From Pleurotus ostreatus/Saccharomyces cerevisiae fusant (lineage: Eukaryota > Opisthokonta), in the NCBI GenBank assembly GCA_024196135.1, contig JAMQCK010000053.1, positions 53,097 to 117,096 of the forward strand: a DNA stretch of 64,000 nt. The letters run 5' to 3'. Made by a program: the position numbers and the translations under genes. Under the pieces are notes generated by a model. That model saw nothing but the letters and a program-made list of their open reading frames with translations. It did no database searches and was not told the DNA's origin. Shown in pieces: positions 32,601 through 43,099 of the stretch. Positions within the stretch are counted from its first letter, which is position 1, and every line of letters starts with the position of its first letter.

Positions 32601-35600
32601 AGGGCAAGGTGTACGATATGACGGACTTCATTCACGGCGACCACTCGGACATCTATGGAACGAAGTCGAACAACAAGGCGGACCTCGAAGAGCTTGCTGG
32701 CCAGGATCTGACCGGCTACTTCCCTGTCCCCTTGTCTCTCGCGTGCGGCAGTCTGATTGGCGACGCCGACATCAAGCTCCTCAACAAGAACTTCACGGCC
32801 ACGGTCCCGACGGCGGTACACACGTCGGGTAGCCAGCAGTCGGCTGAGGACACCAGACTTCGAGATGACAACTGGTACACGCAGCGGTTTGTGCCCAAGA
32901 TGAAGGAGTTCTACAAGGGCCCCGTCGTGTATTCCTCCAAGACCATCTACGGCGATGCGAACTCGGACGACGATACGAACAACAAGTAAGTCTCAGCGCT
33001 TGAGCGTGCGGACTCCATGACTTACCGCATGCTGCACTCAGAGTTTGGGCCGTCTATAAGGACAACGTGTACGACTTAACGGACTACATGTACACCTTGG
33101 ACACGTATTCGAACGACGACCAGTACAACTTTCTTGACGAGGACATCACGGACGTCTTCAGCCAACAGACCGGCCAGGACATCACGAAGCAGCTTCAGAA
33201 GGTGCTCGACGGCAAAGACTCGGGTACAGTCCAAAACAACATGGACTGTCTCAACAACGCGTTCTACGTTGGCAAGAAGGACTTCCGGTATACGGCGCGA
33301 TGCCAGGCCCAGAACTATATCCTGCTCGTCATCTCCGGTATCCTGATGGTGTCCATGTTGCTCAAGTGTGCGTGGGCTGTCATCTTGCTTTGCGGCGAAG
33401 CTGACCATTGTCGTAGTCTTGGCGGCGCTGCAGTTCGGTGGCAAGCAGAATCCGGAGCTGCAGGACAAGTTCGTCTTGTGCCAGGTTCCTTGTTACACGG
33501 AGGGCGAAGAATCTCTCCGGCGCACGATCGACTCGCTCGCTGGCCTTCAGTACGACGACAAGCGCAAGCTCATCTTCATTATCTGCGATGGCAACATCAT
33601 CGGTAGTGGCAACGATCGCACGACTCCGCGTATCGTTCTTGACATCCTGGGCGTTGATCCGAAGCTCGACCCGGAGCCTCTGCTCTTCAAGTCTGTCGGC
33701 GAGGGCGCAAAGGCTCTCAACTACGGCAAAGTTTATTCCGGCCTCTACGAATTCGAGGGACATGTTGTACCGTACGTCGCTGTCGCCGTTGACACGTGCA
33801 TTCCCGCTAACGCTTACTCAGATACATGGTCGTCGTCAAGGTCGGCAAGCCTACTGAGCGGGCGAAGCCCGGTAACCGTGGCAAGCGTGACAGTCAGATT
33901 CTACTTCTGCACTACCTCAATCGCGTGCATTTCGACGCGCCCATGTCGCCGTTGGAACTGGAGATCTACCACCAGATGAGGAACGTCATCGGCATCGACC
34001 CAGCCTTCTACGAATATATCTTCACCGTCGATGCTGACACGGTACGCACCTGCTCGTGGAGTTGCTTCTTCAGTACTGACGAATCGATAGAGCGTCACTC
34101 CGGAAGCTCTCAATCGTCTGGTCGCGTCTTCCGCGGATGACTCGAGCATCATCGGCATATGTGGCGAAACACGACTGGAGAACCCTGAAGGATCATGGGC
34201 GACGATGATCCAGGTCTACGAGTACTACCTCTCTCACCATCTTGCGAAGGCCTTCGAATCCCTCTTCGGTTCCGTGACCTGCTTGCCCGGTTGCTTCACG
34301 CTCTTCCGCATTCGCACCGCCGACAAAGGACGCCCCATCATTATCTCGAACCGTGTAATTGACGAGTACTCCGAGCCGAACGTGGACACCTTGCACAAGA
34401 AGAACTTGTTTTCGCTGGGTGAAGATCGTTTCTTGACGACCCTGATCATGAAGCACTTCCCAACCTTCAAGACCAAGTTCAACCCGCATGCGCTCTGTCA
34501 TACGGTCGCGCCGGACTCTTGGCGCATCCTCTTCTCGCAGCGTCGTCGTTGGATCAACTCGACCATTCACAACTTGTGCGAGCTTGTCCTGCTCCCAGAG
34601 TTGTTCGGGTTCTGTTGCTTCTCCATGCGGTTCTTTGTCTTCTTGGACTTGCTGGGTACCCTTGTAAGTCCTCTGACCTCGTTCCCGACGACATTATGCT
34701 CATAGAAGTACTACAGATCTTGCCCGCGACCTGTGTCTACGTGCGCATACTCCATTTCCTCTCCTTGACCCTGCTCACATGCCTGTAGCTCATCTACCTC
34801 ATCATCGTAACTGCAACCGGTACGACGGCATTCCCAACCATTGCCATCGCCATGATAGCTGCCACGTATGGTCTACAGGTGAGTGATACGCCAGATTCGT
34901 GATCGTCTCTCATCGGCTCTCGTAGGCATTGGTCTTCATCCTGAAGAGAGAGTTCATGCTGATCGGCTGGATGGTGGTATATCTTCTTTCGTGAGTCTCG
35001 ACTCTCGTAGACGCGAGATGACTTCGGATTGACGCTCGTCCAGATATCCGGTGTACAGTTTCTTCCTTCCGATATACTCGTTCTGGTGCATGGACGAGTT
35101 CGGTTGGGGTAACACGCGTCTCGTCATCGGCGAAGGCAAGGATAAGAAGGTCATCATGAATGAAGATGAGAAGTTCGACGACTCTATGATCCCACTCAAG
35201 AAGTTCAGCGGTACGACCTGGTATCTCCTCGTGCCCCGTGGATACATCTAACGTGTTTACAGAGTACGAGGCCGAGGCATGGGAAACCGGCTCACGACAC
35301 TCTGGCGAGACTGGCTACGGCAGCAAATCGCGCGGGCCCGGCTCCCGCGACCATTCGCCGCACACCTACAACCAGGCGTCTAATGCTGGTGACTACTACC
35401 GCGACACGAATGCCATGTTCAAGTCCTCGCAGTCTCGGTTCGGCGGCAACGAGAGCAACGCGTCCGTCAGCAACCTCTCGCACTACAACAACGCGCAGCC
35501 CATGACTCACAATTACGGGTCTATGCCTCAACTTCCCTTCATGCCTTTCGCCAACGCCCCTGGCTCCGTCGCAGGCTCCGACTACGGCGGCGCGCCGATG

Positions 35601-36050
35601 ATGCCCCAGATGCCTTATCAGGGAACCGGAAGCATGTATGGGATGATGCCGCCGGGCGCAGGGATGCCAATGATGGGGCAAATGTATACCGGCGGTAGCT
35701 TCGGGGGCTCCCAAGTCGGCGCCATGGGCGCCATGAACACTGGAATGGGCCAGCGCCCAATGTCCACGTTCTCGATGGCTACGTCAGTCAATCCATTCGC
35801 GGGCCCCAGCCAGAGCGAGAACCCGACCGACGAGGAGCTTTTCAATGCCTTGCGGAACTATTTGAGTACGCAGGACTTGATGACGGTAACGAAGAAGTGA
35901 GTCCTGTAGGATTCTTTGTACTTCGCATGTACTGACATGGTAAACAGAACGGCGCGCGAGGCGATCATGGCACGCTTCCCGAGAGCGGACCTGTCGTCGC
36001 GCAAGGACTTTTTGAACCAGTCGATTGACAAGATCTTGTCGGAGTCATAG
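29617..36050 (+). CDS. Chitin synthase with N-terminal myosin motor-like domain
   Basis: About a dozen exons, roughly 1,900 residues. Exon 1 is 29617-29981, exon 2 30043-32985, exon 3 33042-33367. Order: myosin head-like domain ([16 protein letters not shown]-loop [25 protein letters not shown], then [11 protein letters not shown]); membrane segments; a cytochrome b5-like segment ([20 protein letters not shown]); then the family 2 glycosyltransferase with [40 protein letters not shown], the acceptor motif GEDRFLT and the processive QRRRW. After further membrane helices comes a Gly/Met/Pro-rich tail and a C-terminal DEK_C domain ([15 protein letters not shown]). This is the class V/VII type, which moves along actin and deposits chitin at hyphal tips. 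The motor P-loop departs from the usual GESGAGKT. Confidence 0.95.
34717..34740 (+). other. 24-nt microexon in the chitin synthase gene
   Basis: Introns 34664-34716 and 34741-34788 flank a 24-nt exon coding ILPATCVY. It joins LDLLGTL to [11 protein letters not shown] in phase, as the membrane region requires. Confidence 0.75.
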
Positions 36051-36853
36051 ACGGACTGCATGGGACTGTTACGCTTCTGCTCTTTCGCTATCGCGCGCTC
36101 TCTGCATCGTACGCTGCATATAATCTGGTACCCCCTCGTCCTGCCTTTACAATGCACGGTCGGCTACTACTATCCCATCCCCCGCATGCGGTACTCGTTC
36201 GTTCATTCTGCATCCCTTCCGCTCTCTCGTTGCATACGACTCTTCGTGGACTAATATGTAGTTTGTGATATTGGTGGACATCAGGCGCAATCGGACTGGA
36301 CACACTTAGCTATATATTACCGTACTACTTCTCTGATACTCCATCTACGGCGTTCAACCTCGTTAGACGCTCTTTGAACGAAAGTCGGGCCAAATGGCCG
36401 CAGTCGAACATTGGCCCGGTCTGAATGATGAAGGCGTCGTACGACTCCTGCGCGATTGCCACCGCAATTGAAGAAGGACATCAGCCCCCTCGGTGAGCTA
36501 CTACATGGTCTATTACAGTCTGTCGCAGAGCGCAAAATCTCTACGTGCGCGCCTTTCGACTTTGAATCTCCTAGAAATCGACATCATGAACAGTGACATG
36601 TCACGCGTCACGGTTCTACTGACCGGACGAGGTGCAACGAGGTTGCTTGGATTCTCGTCACCCGACAGTCAACCCCTCTAACAATTCAAATTATGTTGAC
36701 GAGGTCTGATACACTGTACTGGTCTTATCTTGTTACATGGTTTCACAACAGTCCTCGCGCCTCATGAACATCGAGAAAGGTGATTTGGCTGCCTTTACCG
36801 AACGGTCGATGATTCGCCGAGGCGTAATCCCCTTCATCTCCCCATTGATTCCC
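36051..36853. other. Convergent intergenic region
   Basis: Between the chitin synthase and F-box paralogue B 3' ends. No supported gene. Confidence 0.5.
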
Positions 36854-38599
36854 TCACTGTCGCTCCCTCCTTGCCCACGCCAGGCCATCCACAGGTCTTT
36901 TCGGCTTTAAATCATACTCTATCTTCGCCATGATGTCCGCCGCTCCCATAGTCGACTCCTCGGCAGTGACGCGGGAGGCAAGCCCGGAAGTGTCGAGGCT
37001 GACCATCCGGACGGTCCCCGGAGTGTCAAAGTCAACAGGATCGTCATATATACTGAGCTCTTGCAGCGGCGTCCCTGCGCGCGCACGCTGGGACACAACA
37101 GACCAGAGAGACGGCCATACGTCCACCGACGCGCCGTGGACGTGAACGGATTCGAGGGCTGGGAGGACGTGGGCGCCCTGGTGAGCCAGGTATGGGACTT
37201 CGGTGTGACTAGCTGGCGAGCCGAGGACGTCGATCAAGGGGGCGATTCGCGAAGTGTAACCATAGCGCCCCTCGGGGTGATCAGCGATGACCAGCGATCG
37301 CACTTGCAGCATAGGGGACAAGAGGCCTGTCCACTCCTCCTCGCTCGCCGCGCCGATTCTAAAGACAATGACGAGCTCGGCGCTGGGATGCAGATTCCCA
37401 GCGAGGCTTGCGACGTCGCCTCCGGAGCATTCCACAGAAAGCATGCCGTGGGCTATGGTCATATGCATGCGCGCAGGTCCATTGAGAAGCAATCGGACGG
37501 TATGAATGCCGTCTTGGAATGGGTGGAAGAGCGGCGCAGACGTGACTGACATCACGTCTTGCCAATCCGTATGCGCAACTCGGTACCGACAGCTGGCAGG
37601 TATGTCCAGGCGAGAGACAAGGGACGAGGTATCGTGCGCTAGGACCTGCATATCGAGCTGGAGGTTCTGAAGCCGGGGAAGGGAAATGCTGGCGGCAGAG
37701 CGTCCAAAGTCGCGCATATCGACGTCGGTGACGATCAGCTCTTCGAGGTCGGCTGAGCGCAGGATGTCCTGGACCGCATCAGCATTGTAATGGGTATGGT
37801 ATAGCGCAAGATGCGTGAGGTCCGAGAACGTATGGGAATCCCAGACCGGACAGTTCACCACAGCTAGTTTGCGTACGCCAGGGCACTGTCCATCGGATAA
37901 AGGGCGCGCTTGTATCAGTCTTTCCGGGTCGTCTGGACATCGAACACATAATGAGAGACTGTACAGCTTAGGAGCTGCAACGTCGAACAATCGAGGGACT
38001 TGCAAGAAATCGTAATCAGTATCTGCGGTCACATGGAGCTGCTCTAGGCGCGCGGATTCGTAGTCCATGATCTCCCCCAGCACGACGGAGTCCTCCCCGC
38101 TGCCAAACATATCGGGCGTGGAATAGAAGACAGTAAGCGGGCGATCGCCGGAACGCTCCAGAAAGGCTCTCGCCGCAAGCAGGGACCGGTCGTGGCAGAG
38201 GTCAATGGTAGACCAGAGCAAAGGAAATCCTAGCGCGACACGCCTCCACCTTCTGCATATGTGCGTGAAGGAGAGGCTCTCGCGTAGCATTCGATCCGAA
38301 GGCCAGCAGGGTAGGAAATCATCGTATTGCGGTCGTCCGAGTTCGAAGATGAGTTCGAGGACTTCGTTCGGGAGCTTGTTGGATGGAGAATGTAGGTTTT
38401 TGGCTCGCGTCAGTGCAAGCTGGAGTTGGCGCGTCCCTTCCTCTAGCTCCGTTATCTTCACGTGGATCGTCGTCAGCCACGTCGTACCCTGAAGTCGAGC
38501 AGCACATACCACAGACAAGGGTAGATCGCCTCCGTTTTTCATCACTGCTTCCTTTAAGAGCAGCAGGGATTCTAGGTACGTGCCAGAGCTGTCGTCCAT
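36854..38599 (-). CDS. F-box protein, paralogue B
   Basis: Minus strand, two exons: 38510-38599 (MDDSSGTYLESLLLLKEAVM...) and 36854-38455, separated by an in-frame 54-nt intron (GTATGT...AAG) that would read through as 18 extra residues. About 563 residues. The F-box lies at about residues 55-105 (NKLPNEVLELIFELGRPQYD, then HICRRWRRVALGFPLLW) and is followed by irregular leucine-rich repeats (LTHLALYHTH, LEELIVTDV, LQNLQLDMQVL). It aligns along its length with paralogue A (NKLP-EVL-IIF, RWR-VAL--P-LWSTIDLCH, near-C-terminal GTVRMVSLDTSGL against GAVRNISFDASGL). It lacks paralogue A's acidic tail. Probable SCF adaptor, substrate unknown. ATG 38599 is chosen over an upstream in-frame ATG by comparison with paralogue A. 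Confidence 0.85.
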   Translation of the reverse strand: MDDSSGTYLESLLLLKEAVMKNGGDLPLSVVCAARLQGTTWLTTIHVKITELEEGTRQLQLALTRAKNLHSPSNKLPNEVLELIFELGRPQYDDFLPCWPSDRMLRESLSFTHICRRWRRVALGFPLLWSTIDLCHDRSLLAARAFLERSGDRPLTVFYSTPDMFGSGEDSVVLGEIMDYESARLEQLHVTADTDYDFLQVPRLFDVAAPKLYSLSLCVRCPDDPERLIQARPLSDGQCPGVRKLAVVNCPVWDSHTFSDLTHLALYHTHYNADAVQDILRSADLEELIVTDVDMRDFGRSAASISLPRLQNLQLDMQVLAHDTSSLVSRLDIPASCRYRVAHTDWQDVMSVTSAPLFHPFQDGIHTVRLLLNGPARMHMTIAHGMLSVECSGGDVASLAGNLHPSAELVIVFRIGAASEEEWTGLLSPMLQVRSLVIADHPEGRYGYTSRIAPLIDVLGSPASHTEVPYLAHQGAHVLPALESVHVHGASVDVWPSLWSVVSQRARAGTPLQELSIYDDPVDFDTPGTVRMVSLDTSGLASRVTAEESTMGAADIMAKIEYDLKPKRPVDGLAWARRERQ

Positions 38600-39656
38600 G
38601 GTAGTGGGTGAACACGGGTAAGAGTTGTGGTACCAGTCAAACGCAGGCAACGGTGCCGAAATCAGCTGATCATGTGACAGTAATGGGGGCGCCCCAAATC
38701 CTCAGGCCTAGGCTCCAATCAACCATAATCGCTCGGTCAAAGGGTAAGCTATACTGGACTCATACGAGATCTAGTGAATCTGAAAGTTGCCTCCCCATCC
38801 GCTTCAGTGAATCGGCATTGGGAAGACAAACATGAATCCACGTGATTTCGGGAGTTCCCGCGCCACGCTGGTTAGCGTCATCACGGTTGCTTTCGACCTT
38901 CAACCTGAATCCATGGCAAGCCCGTCAGGCCGAGGGGTAGTAATTTTCAGTCTGCCTATCAGCGAGATATCTTACCACTCTCACAGTTGGCCATCGCTCT
39001 TTAGGCATAGCGCGTTTTGCTGCGTCCGAGGCGAGACGGGATGGTCCCTTCGGACTTCCTCTGCAGATCCTTACGACCGTCTTGTTTCCTCGTTGTCCTT
39101 GTCTCATAATTGAAAAAGCGATCCGCTCACCTCCCTATCAAATCTGACTTGCGGCCCGGTGTTGATACCCGACCTGCTCTATTGTCTTTCATCCTGGGAA
39201 TTTTCTCTTGTTCTTGTTCGATAGATCTTGATGCCGACTTCAAGACAAGACACTCCTATGTGCGTAGTCGTCGTACTTCCCTCCCTATTCCCTCGCATAC
39301 TCAATGCTAACACGGAATGTACGTAGGGATCTGGACGGGCCAAGCGCCCAATCACCCAAAGAGGAAGTCCTTGTGAATGGGGCGATGATGGTCGCCATCC
39401 TCTGGTCTGCCGGAGCGTGCCGCAATTCTCGAAAGGCACGGCATATGCGAGGGAAGCATGCGAATGTGGGCGCACATCTTGATCAGCTGCCTTCGGGCTG
39501 CGGCTTCCCGCGTCCACTATATCATATAACCCTGGCCGCCGCGCTTCCCCTTGTTCTCTGTGCTCATCTCGCCGAGGAGCGGGACCCTTACCGTACTTCC
39601 TCCCCCTTTCGTTCGCATTCATCTCCCCCTTTTCGTTCTCTCTACTCCCTCCCGCC
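38600..39656. other. Divergent promoter region
   Basis: Between the F-box B start and the membrane-protein start. A TATA-like TATATCATATAAC lies at about 39518-39530, and a long C/T-rich leader fills 39590-39650. No gene supported. Confidence 0.5.
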
Positions 39657-41480
39657 ATGCTCATCCCTTTCCTCCTCCTGATCGCGCCCTTCGCCTGCGC
39701 CACACTTACCAATGTCACCATCGGGACTCCCGATCCTAAGGAACTCCCTGACACGTACCATTGGATTTCGGAGACGTATCTTACACAGACGTATGTGCGC
39801 TCACAGGAGAAGGATGCGTTTGTGCTGTTCGGGTTCGAAGGTGCGCCACACTTCATGGTATAATGGATGGCCGTTGATGATCCCTTTTTATCTCTGCGTC
39901 CGATTGCGTAGGCACTCGCCTCTATCTTACCTTCCCCCGCTACGTCGCCGCCGATGAAGCGAGTTATAGCACTAAGGCGCTCGTGGTGATCGACGGCTAT
40001 AACCAGACGATCGACATGTCCGAGCACGGACCTCCATCATACGTATGGGCAGGCATGCGGAACACCCACCACACACTCAGATTCTCCGCGGGAGACGGGG
40101 ACTACGCGGTCATTGGCGGCATCACGTGTGTATTCACTGCGTCGTAGCTCTTGAAATATGTGGCGCTGACGCGCTTGTAGGTATACGACGGGCGAGGAAG
40201 ATACCACGACGGAGAGCTCTTCTCACCATGCGACCACCATCTATACGTACACGACCGTGAGTGCCACGTCGGAGGCCTTCAGTGCCGACTCCGACGACAC
40301 CTCTACTGCGACGAGTTTCGAGTCTTCACAAGCTGCACCCACATTAGTATCACCATCACCTTCTTCATCTTCATCTGCATCTTCATCTGCATCACCATCT
40401 GCGGTCGTCAATTCAGCTTCATCCTCTTCTTCTCCCGTGCCTATGGCCGTGGGTATTGCGGTCGGCGGCGCCGTACTGGTCATAGCCATCCTAGTCTGGC
40501 TATTGTGGCGCCGACGGGCCTGCTGCTTCGCGCGACGCGGCGCCAGGGACCTCGCACGCGTGGACGTGGGAGGTGGCCCTGGTCCCTCCTGGCGCTCGCT
40601 CTTCGCCTCGCAGGGCGGCTCCCCGACCACATCACCCGGCGTGCTCGACTTCGAGAAGCAGCCCATGACACATGGTGCGAACCCGGCTGTGGGCGAAAGT
40701 GCGGCGTGGTCGCAGGCGGGAAGCATACCTTCGTTCGCCGCGGACAGTGGGAGGAGCTTCGCGTCGACGAGCGCGCCGATAACGCCCAACTATGCGGTCG
40801 GGTACAACGAGTTCGCGATGCGGCAGCAGGCGCAGGGCGTCGAGGCTCTTCCCAACCCCTGGCCGAACGACGGCAAGACGCAGCACCTGCAATCGCCGCC
40901 GCCTCGCACGAGCTCGTTAGACGGTCGCGTCACGTCAACGATGTCGGGGCTCTCGTCGCTGTCGAGCGGCTGGCTTCCGTCTGACGGAGGCTCGCGCGCG
41001 GGCACGCCCATGCCCCTGCGCGGAGAGATGCCTTTCCCGTTCGGCGGCTCGCAGATGAGCGGTTCCAGCGACCCGCGGTCGGCTACGCCTACGTCGACGC
41101 GCCCTCTGACTACGAGCCCGCTGTCGCAGCCCGTCGCCCTCCAGCACCAATCGCACTCGTCTGGCCATCATAGCGACTTCAAGCGGCCCCAGGCCCTCGC
41201 GCTCGTCGGCGAGCCCGCGGAGCAGCCCAGCACCTCGGACGACATCGCCAACGACCCGCGCTACTCCGTCGCCCCTCCGGCGTACTCCCCGGGCGATGGA
41301 TATGGGATCCTGACGGCTGGAGCGCAAGCGGAGGTGCCGCCTCTTCCGGTCAAGCGTGTTCCGTCGAGCTCGCTCGCTCCTCCGGAGGGCGATGTCCAGC
41401 GCAACGTCGTGCGTCGCCGCGCGAGCGCTAGCGGTCCGTCGAGCGAGGACGGGCTGAGTATCGCTTCTCTGGACGAGTAG
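39657..41480 (+). CDS. Secreted-pathway single-pass membrane protein, Ser-rich, unknown
   Basis: Three exons (39657-39840, 39912-40125, 40181-41480), 565 residues. A signal peptide (MLIPFLLLIAPFACA) leads to an extracellular domain of about 120 residues (VTIGTPDPKELPDTYHWISE, AADEASYSTKALVVIDGYNQ, HTLRFSAGDGDYAVIGGI) with possible N-glycosylation sites. Next is a Thr/Ser-rich stalk likely to be O-mannosylated, then one transmembrane helix (MAVGIAVGGAVLVIAILVWL) with a basic stop-transfer (WRRRACCFARR). The cytosolic tail of over 300 residues is Ser/Pro-rich and disordered. The layout resembles fungal wall-stress-sensor or mucin-like proteins, though no WSC cysteines are present. Function unknown; topology is clear. 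Confidence 0.85.
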
Positions 41481-41886
41481 ACGTCCTCATTTCGCATTCC
41501 TTCCTCAACCGTACTGCTGGCCAACAATTTTCCGCTTCTTCTACGGAACCCATGGGGTGTTAGCGCGTTGTATGCTTCTCCCTCTTTCGTTCACGACCAC
41601 TCACAAATTGTTCTTCTTCCCCTTTTTACAACTTTCCTCCTTCATGTAGCCATACTCTTGTGTGTATCGCTTCTTCTGCGAATTGGAATCCATCATCATC
41701 ATACTCTTGAGGGCTGAAGGCGTCGGGGGCGGTCAAACCTTCCCCAATACGGGGAAAATTAATTGTCGTTTTCTTTGGTGCTTGCGGTATATCTCGCCGC
41801 ATCTGAGGGAGACTAGCCTTGGCATAACATTAGGCGCGACGGTTGAGTGTAAAAGGCATAAAAAAGCTTCAAAGTACGCGACTTGA
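41481..41886. other. Intergenic, 3' UTR and tRNA terminator
   Basis: Pyrimidine-rich 3' UTR of the membrane protein, then sequence up to tRNA-Gly copy 1, including a run of six A (41860-41865) that reads as a Pol III T-run for that minus-strand tRNA. Confidence 0.5.
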
Positions 41887-41957
41887 TGCATTAAGGGGGA
41901 ATCGAACCCCCGGCGGGTCGATGGCAACGACCCAGGTTACCACTACCCCATTAATGC
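41887..41957 (-). tRNA. tRNA-Gly(GCC), copy 1, intronless
   Basis: 71 nt on the minus strand folds as a cloverleaf: acceptor GCATTAA/TTAATGC, D-arm GGGT/ACCT, anticodon stem GGTCG/CGACC with loop TTGCCAT (anticodon GCC), T-arm GGGGG-TTCGATT-CCCCC, discriminator A. A box TGGGGTAGTGG and B box GGTTCGATTCC are intact. A T6 Pol III terminator follows 22 nt downstream. Confidence 0.93.
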
Positions 41958-42260
41958 GTGAGGATTGACTTTCCGGGACAATACGGAGGTGGAGAATTGC
42001 TATTCTGATCTGCGCGCGGAATTCGGGCGTCCTGTCCTCCTGAAAAAAAGAAGGAGGACGAGGCCATCAGAAGCACGAAGGACATACGATCTCAATGCCG
42101 GATACTCAACAACTCTCGGGTTACTTTCCAAGTCAAGGCGGAGGAATTGCGTCTCGGACGAGCACTCCTTTGTCGAAGAGAAAATCCATTGAGGAAGGAA
42201 TAGGGTCCGAAAGCGTCACTCTGTCCGCCTGTATGTCTATTCATCCCCCTTCTCCGCGCT

Positions 42261-42350
42261 CCATTTTACGCCTGTTCGAGCCATTTTACGCCTGTTCGAG
42301 CGTTGAACGCCTGTTCGTGCCATTGTACGCCTGTTCGAGCGTTGCACGCA
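42261..42350. repeat. 20-bp minisatellite
   Basis: About 4.5 imperfect copies of a unit containing ACGCCTGTTCGAG, directly beside the putative stop of the small secreted protein gene. Confidence 0.85.
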
Positions 42351-42356
42351 GCGCGT

Positions 42357-42762
42357 TTAGCAGCCGAAGTCGCCTGCGCAGGTCGTCAGCTTCCTCGTCC
42401 TCTATCCTGAGCCCGTCGCTTCGCTCGTTGGAATCGCGTCCGGCCAGCTCATTTGCGCCCCACTCAACAGGACCGTAAATTGAAAGGAAAGCACTCACTG
42501 CACGACCCGCAGCACACCGCCGCCGTCTTGATGCCCGAGCCCTTGCAGTGCTCGTCGATGTCCATCTTGTTGCTGTTGTACCCGCCATTACACTTCTCGC
42601 CTGTGTCGGCCGCGGTGTAGTCGAAGCAGTCGCGGAGGTCGTGATGGCGAGGGCGAGGAGGGAGAGGAGGGAGGTGAGGGTGAGGAGGGAGGTGAGGGTG
42701 AGGAGGGAGGTGAGGGTGAGGAGGGAGGTGAGGGTGAGGAGGGAGGTGAGGGGGACGCGCAT
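42357..42762 (-). CDS. Candidate small cysteine-rich secreted protein, frame-broken
   Basis: Minus strand. ATG 42760-42762 opens a signal-peptide-like sequence, MRVPLTSLLTLTSLLTLTSL onward, whose hydrophobic core is five copies of an 18-bp repeat. Just after ITTSATA a different frame carries what looks like the mature domain: DCFDYTAADTGEKCNGG, then MDIDEHCKGSGIK and AVCCGSC. An intron 42374-42498 (125 nt, GTGAGT donor, CTGAC branch site) would add S-D-F-G-C and a stop at 42357-42359. Seven cysteines in under 60 residues suggest an effector-like or surface protein. The two frames differ by one base and no intron can bridge them, because the repeat tract has neither a usable GT nor AG. The gene is therefore either disrupted or the assembly has an indel here. 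Confidence 0.5.
42657..42752. repeat. 18-bp minisatellite inside a signal-peptide coding region
   Basis: About five copies of GAGGAGGGAGGTGAGGGT. On the minus strand, in frame with ATG 42762, each copy codes LTSLLT. The unit is a multiple of three, so copy-number change alone preserves frame. Confidence 0.9.
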
Positions 42763-43099
42763 GGTGAACGAGGTTTAAGGTCGAAGTTATGCAACGGTTC
42801 TTGATCTTGAAACGGTCCTAGGGCTCGACGGTTCTAGGGCTCGAAATATCAGTAAGCACCGGCAAAGGATGAGGAAATGAGCCTACGGGTATTTCGATTC
42901 GAATACGAAGGGATGGGGAATGGCATCAGCTTGAGGGTTTTTATATGGTTTCGGACACAGGGGGCGGGCTGTATACTTTCGTCGTGAAGGCCGCGGTTTG
43001 TCGAGCCGGCCATGCTGGAGTTGAAGTCGGCAAAACGGGCGCGTAAGGGTCCAAGGTCGTGCAGCGATGGACGGTCGAGAATGACGCCGTGAAACTGGA

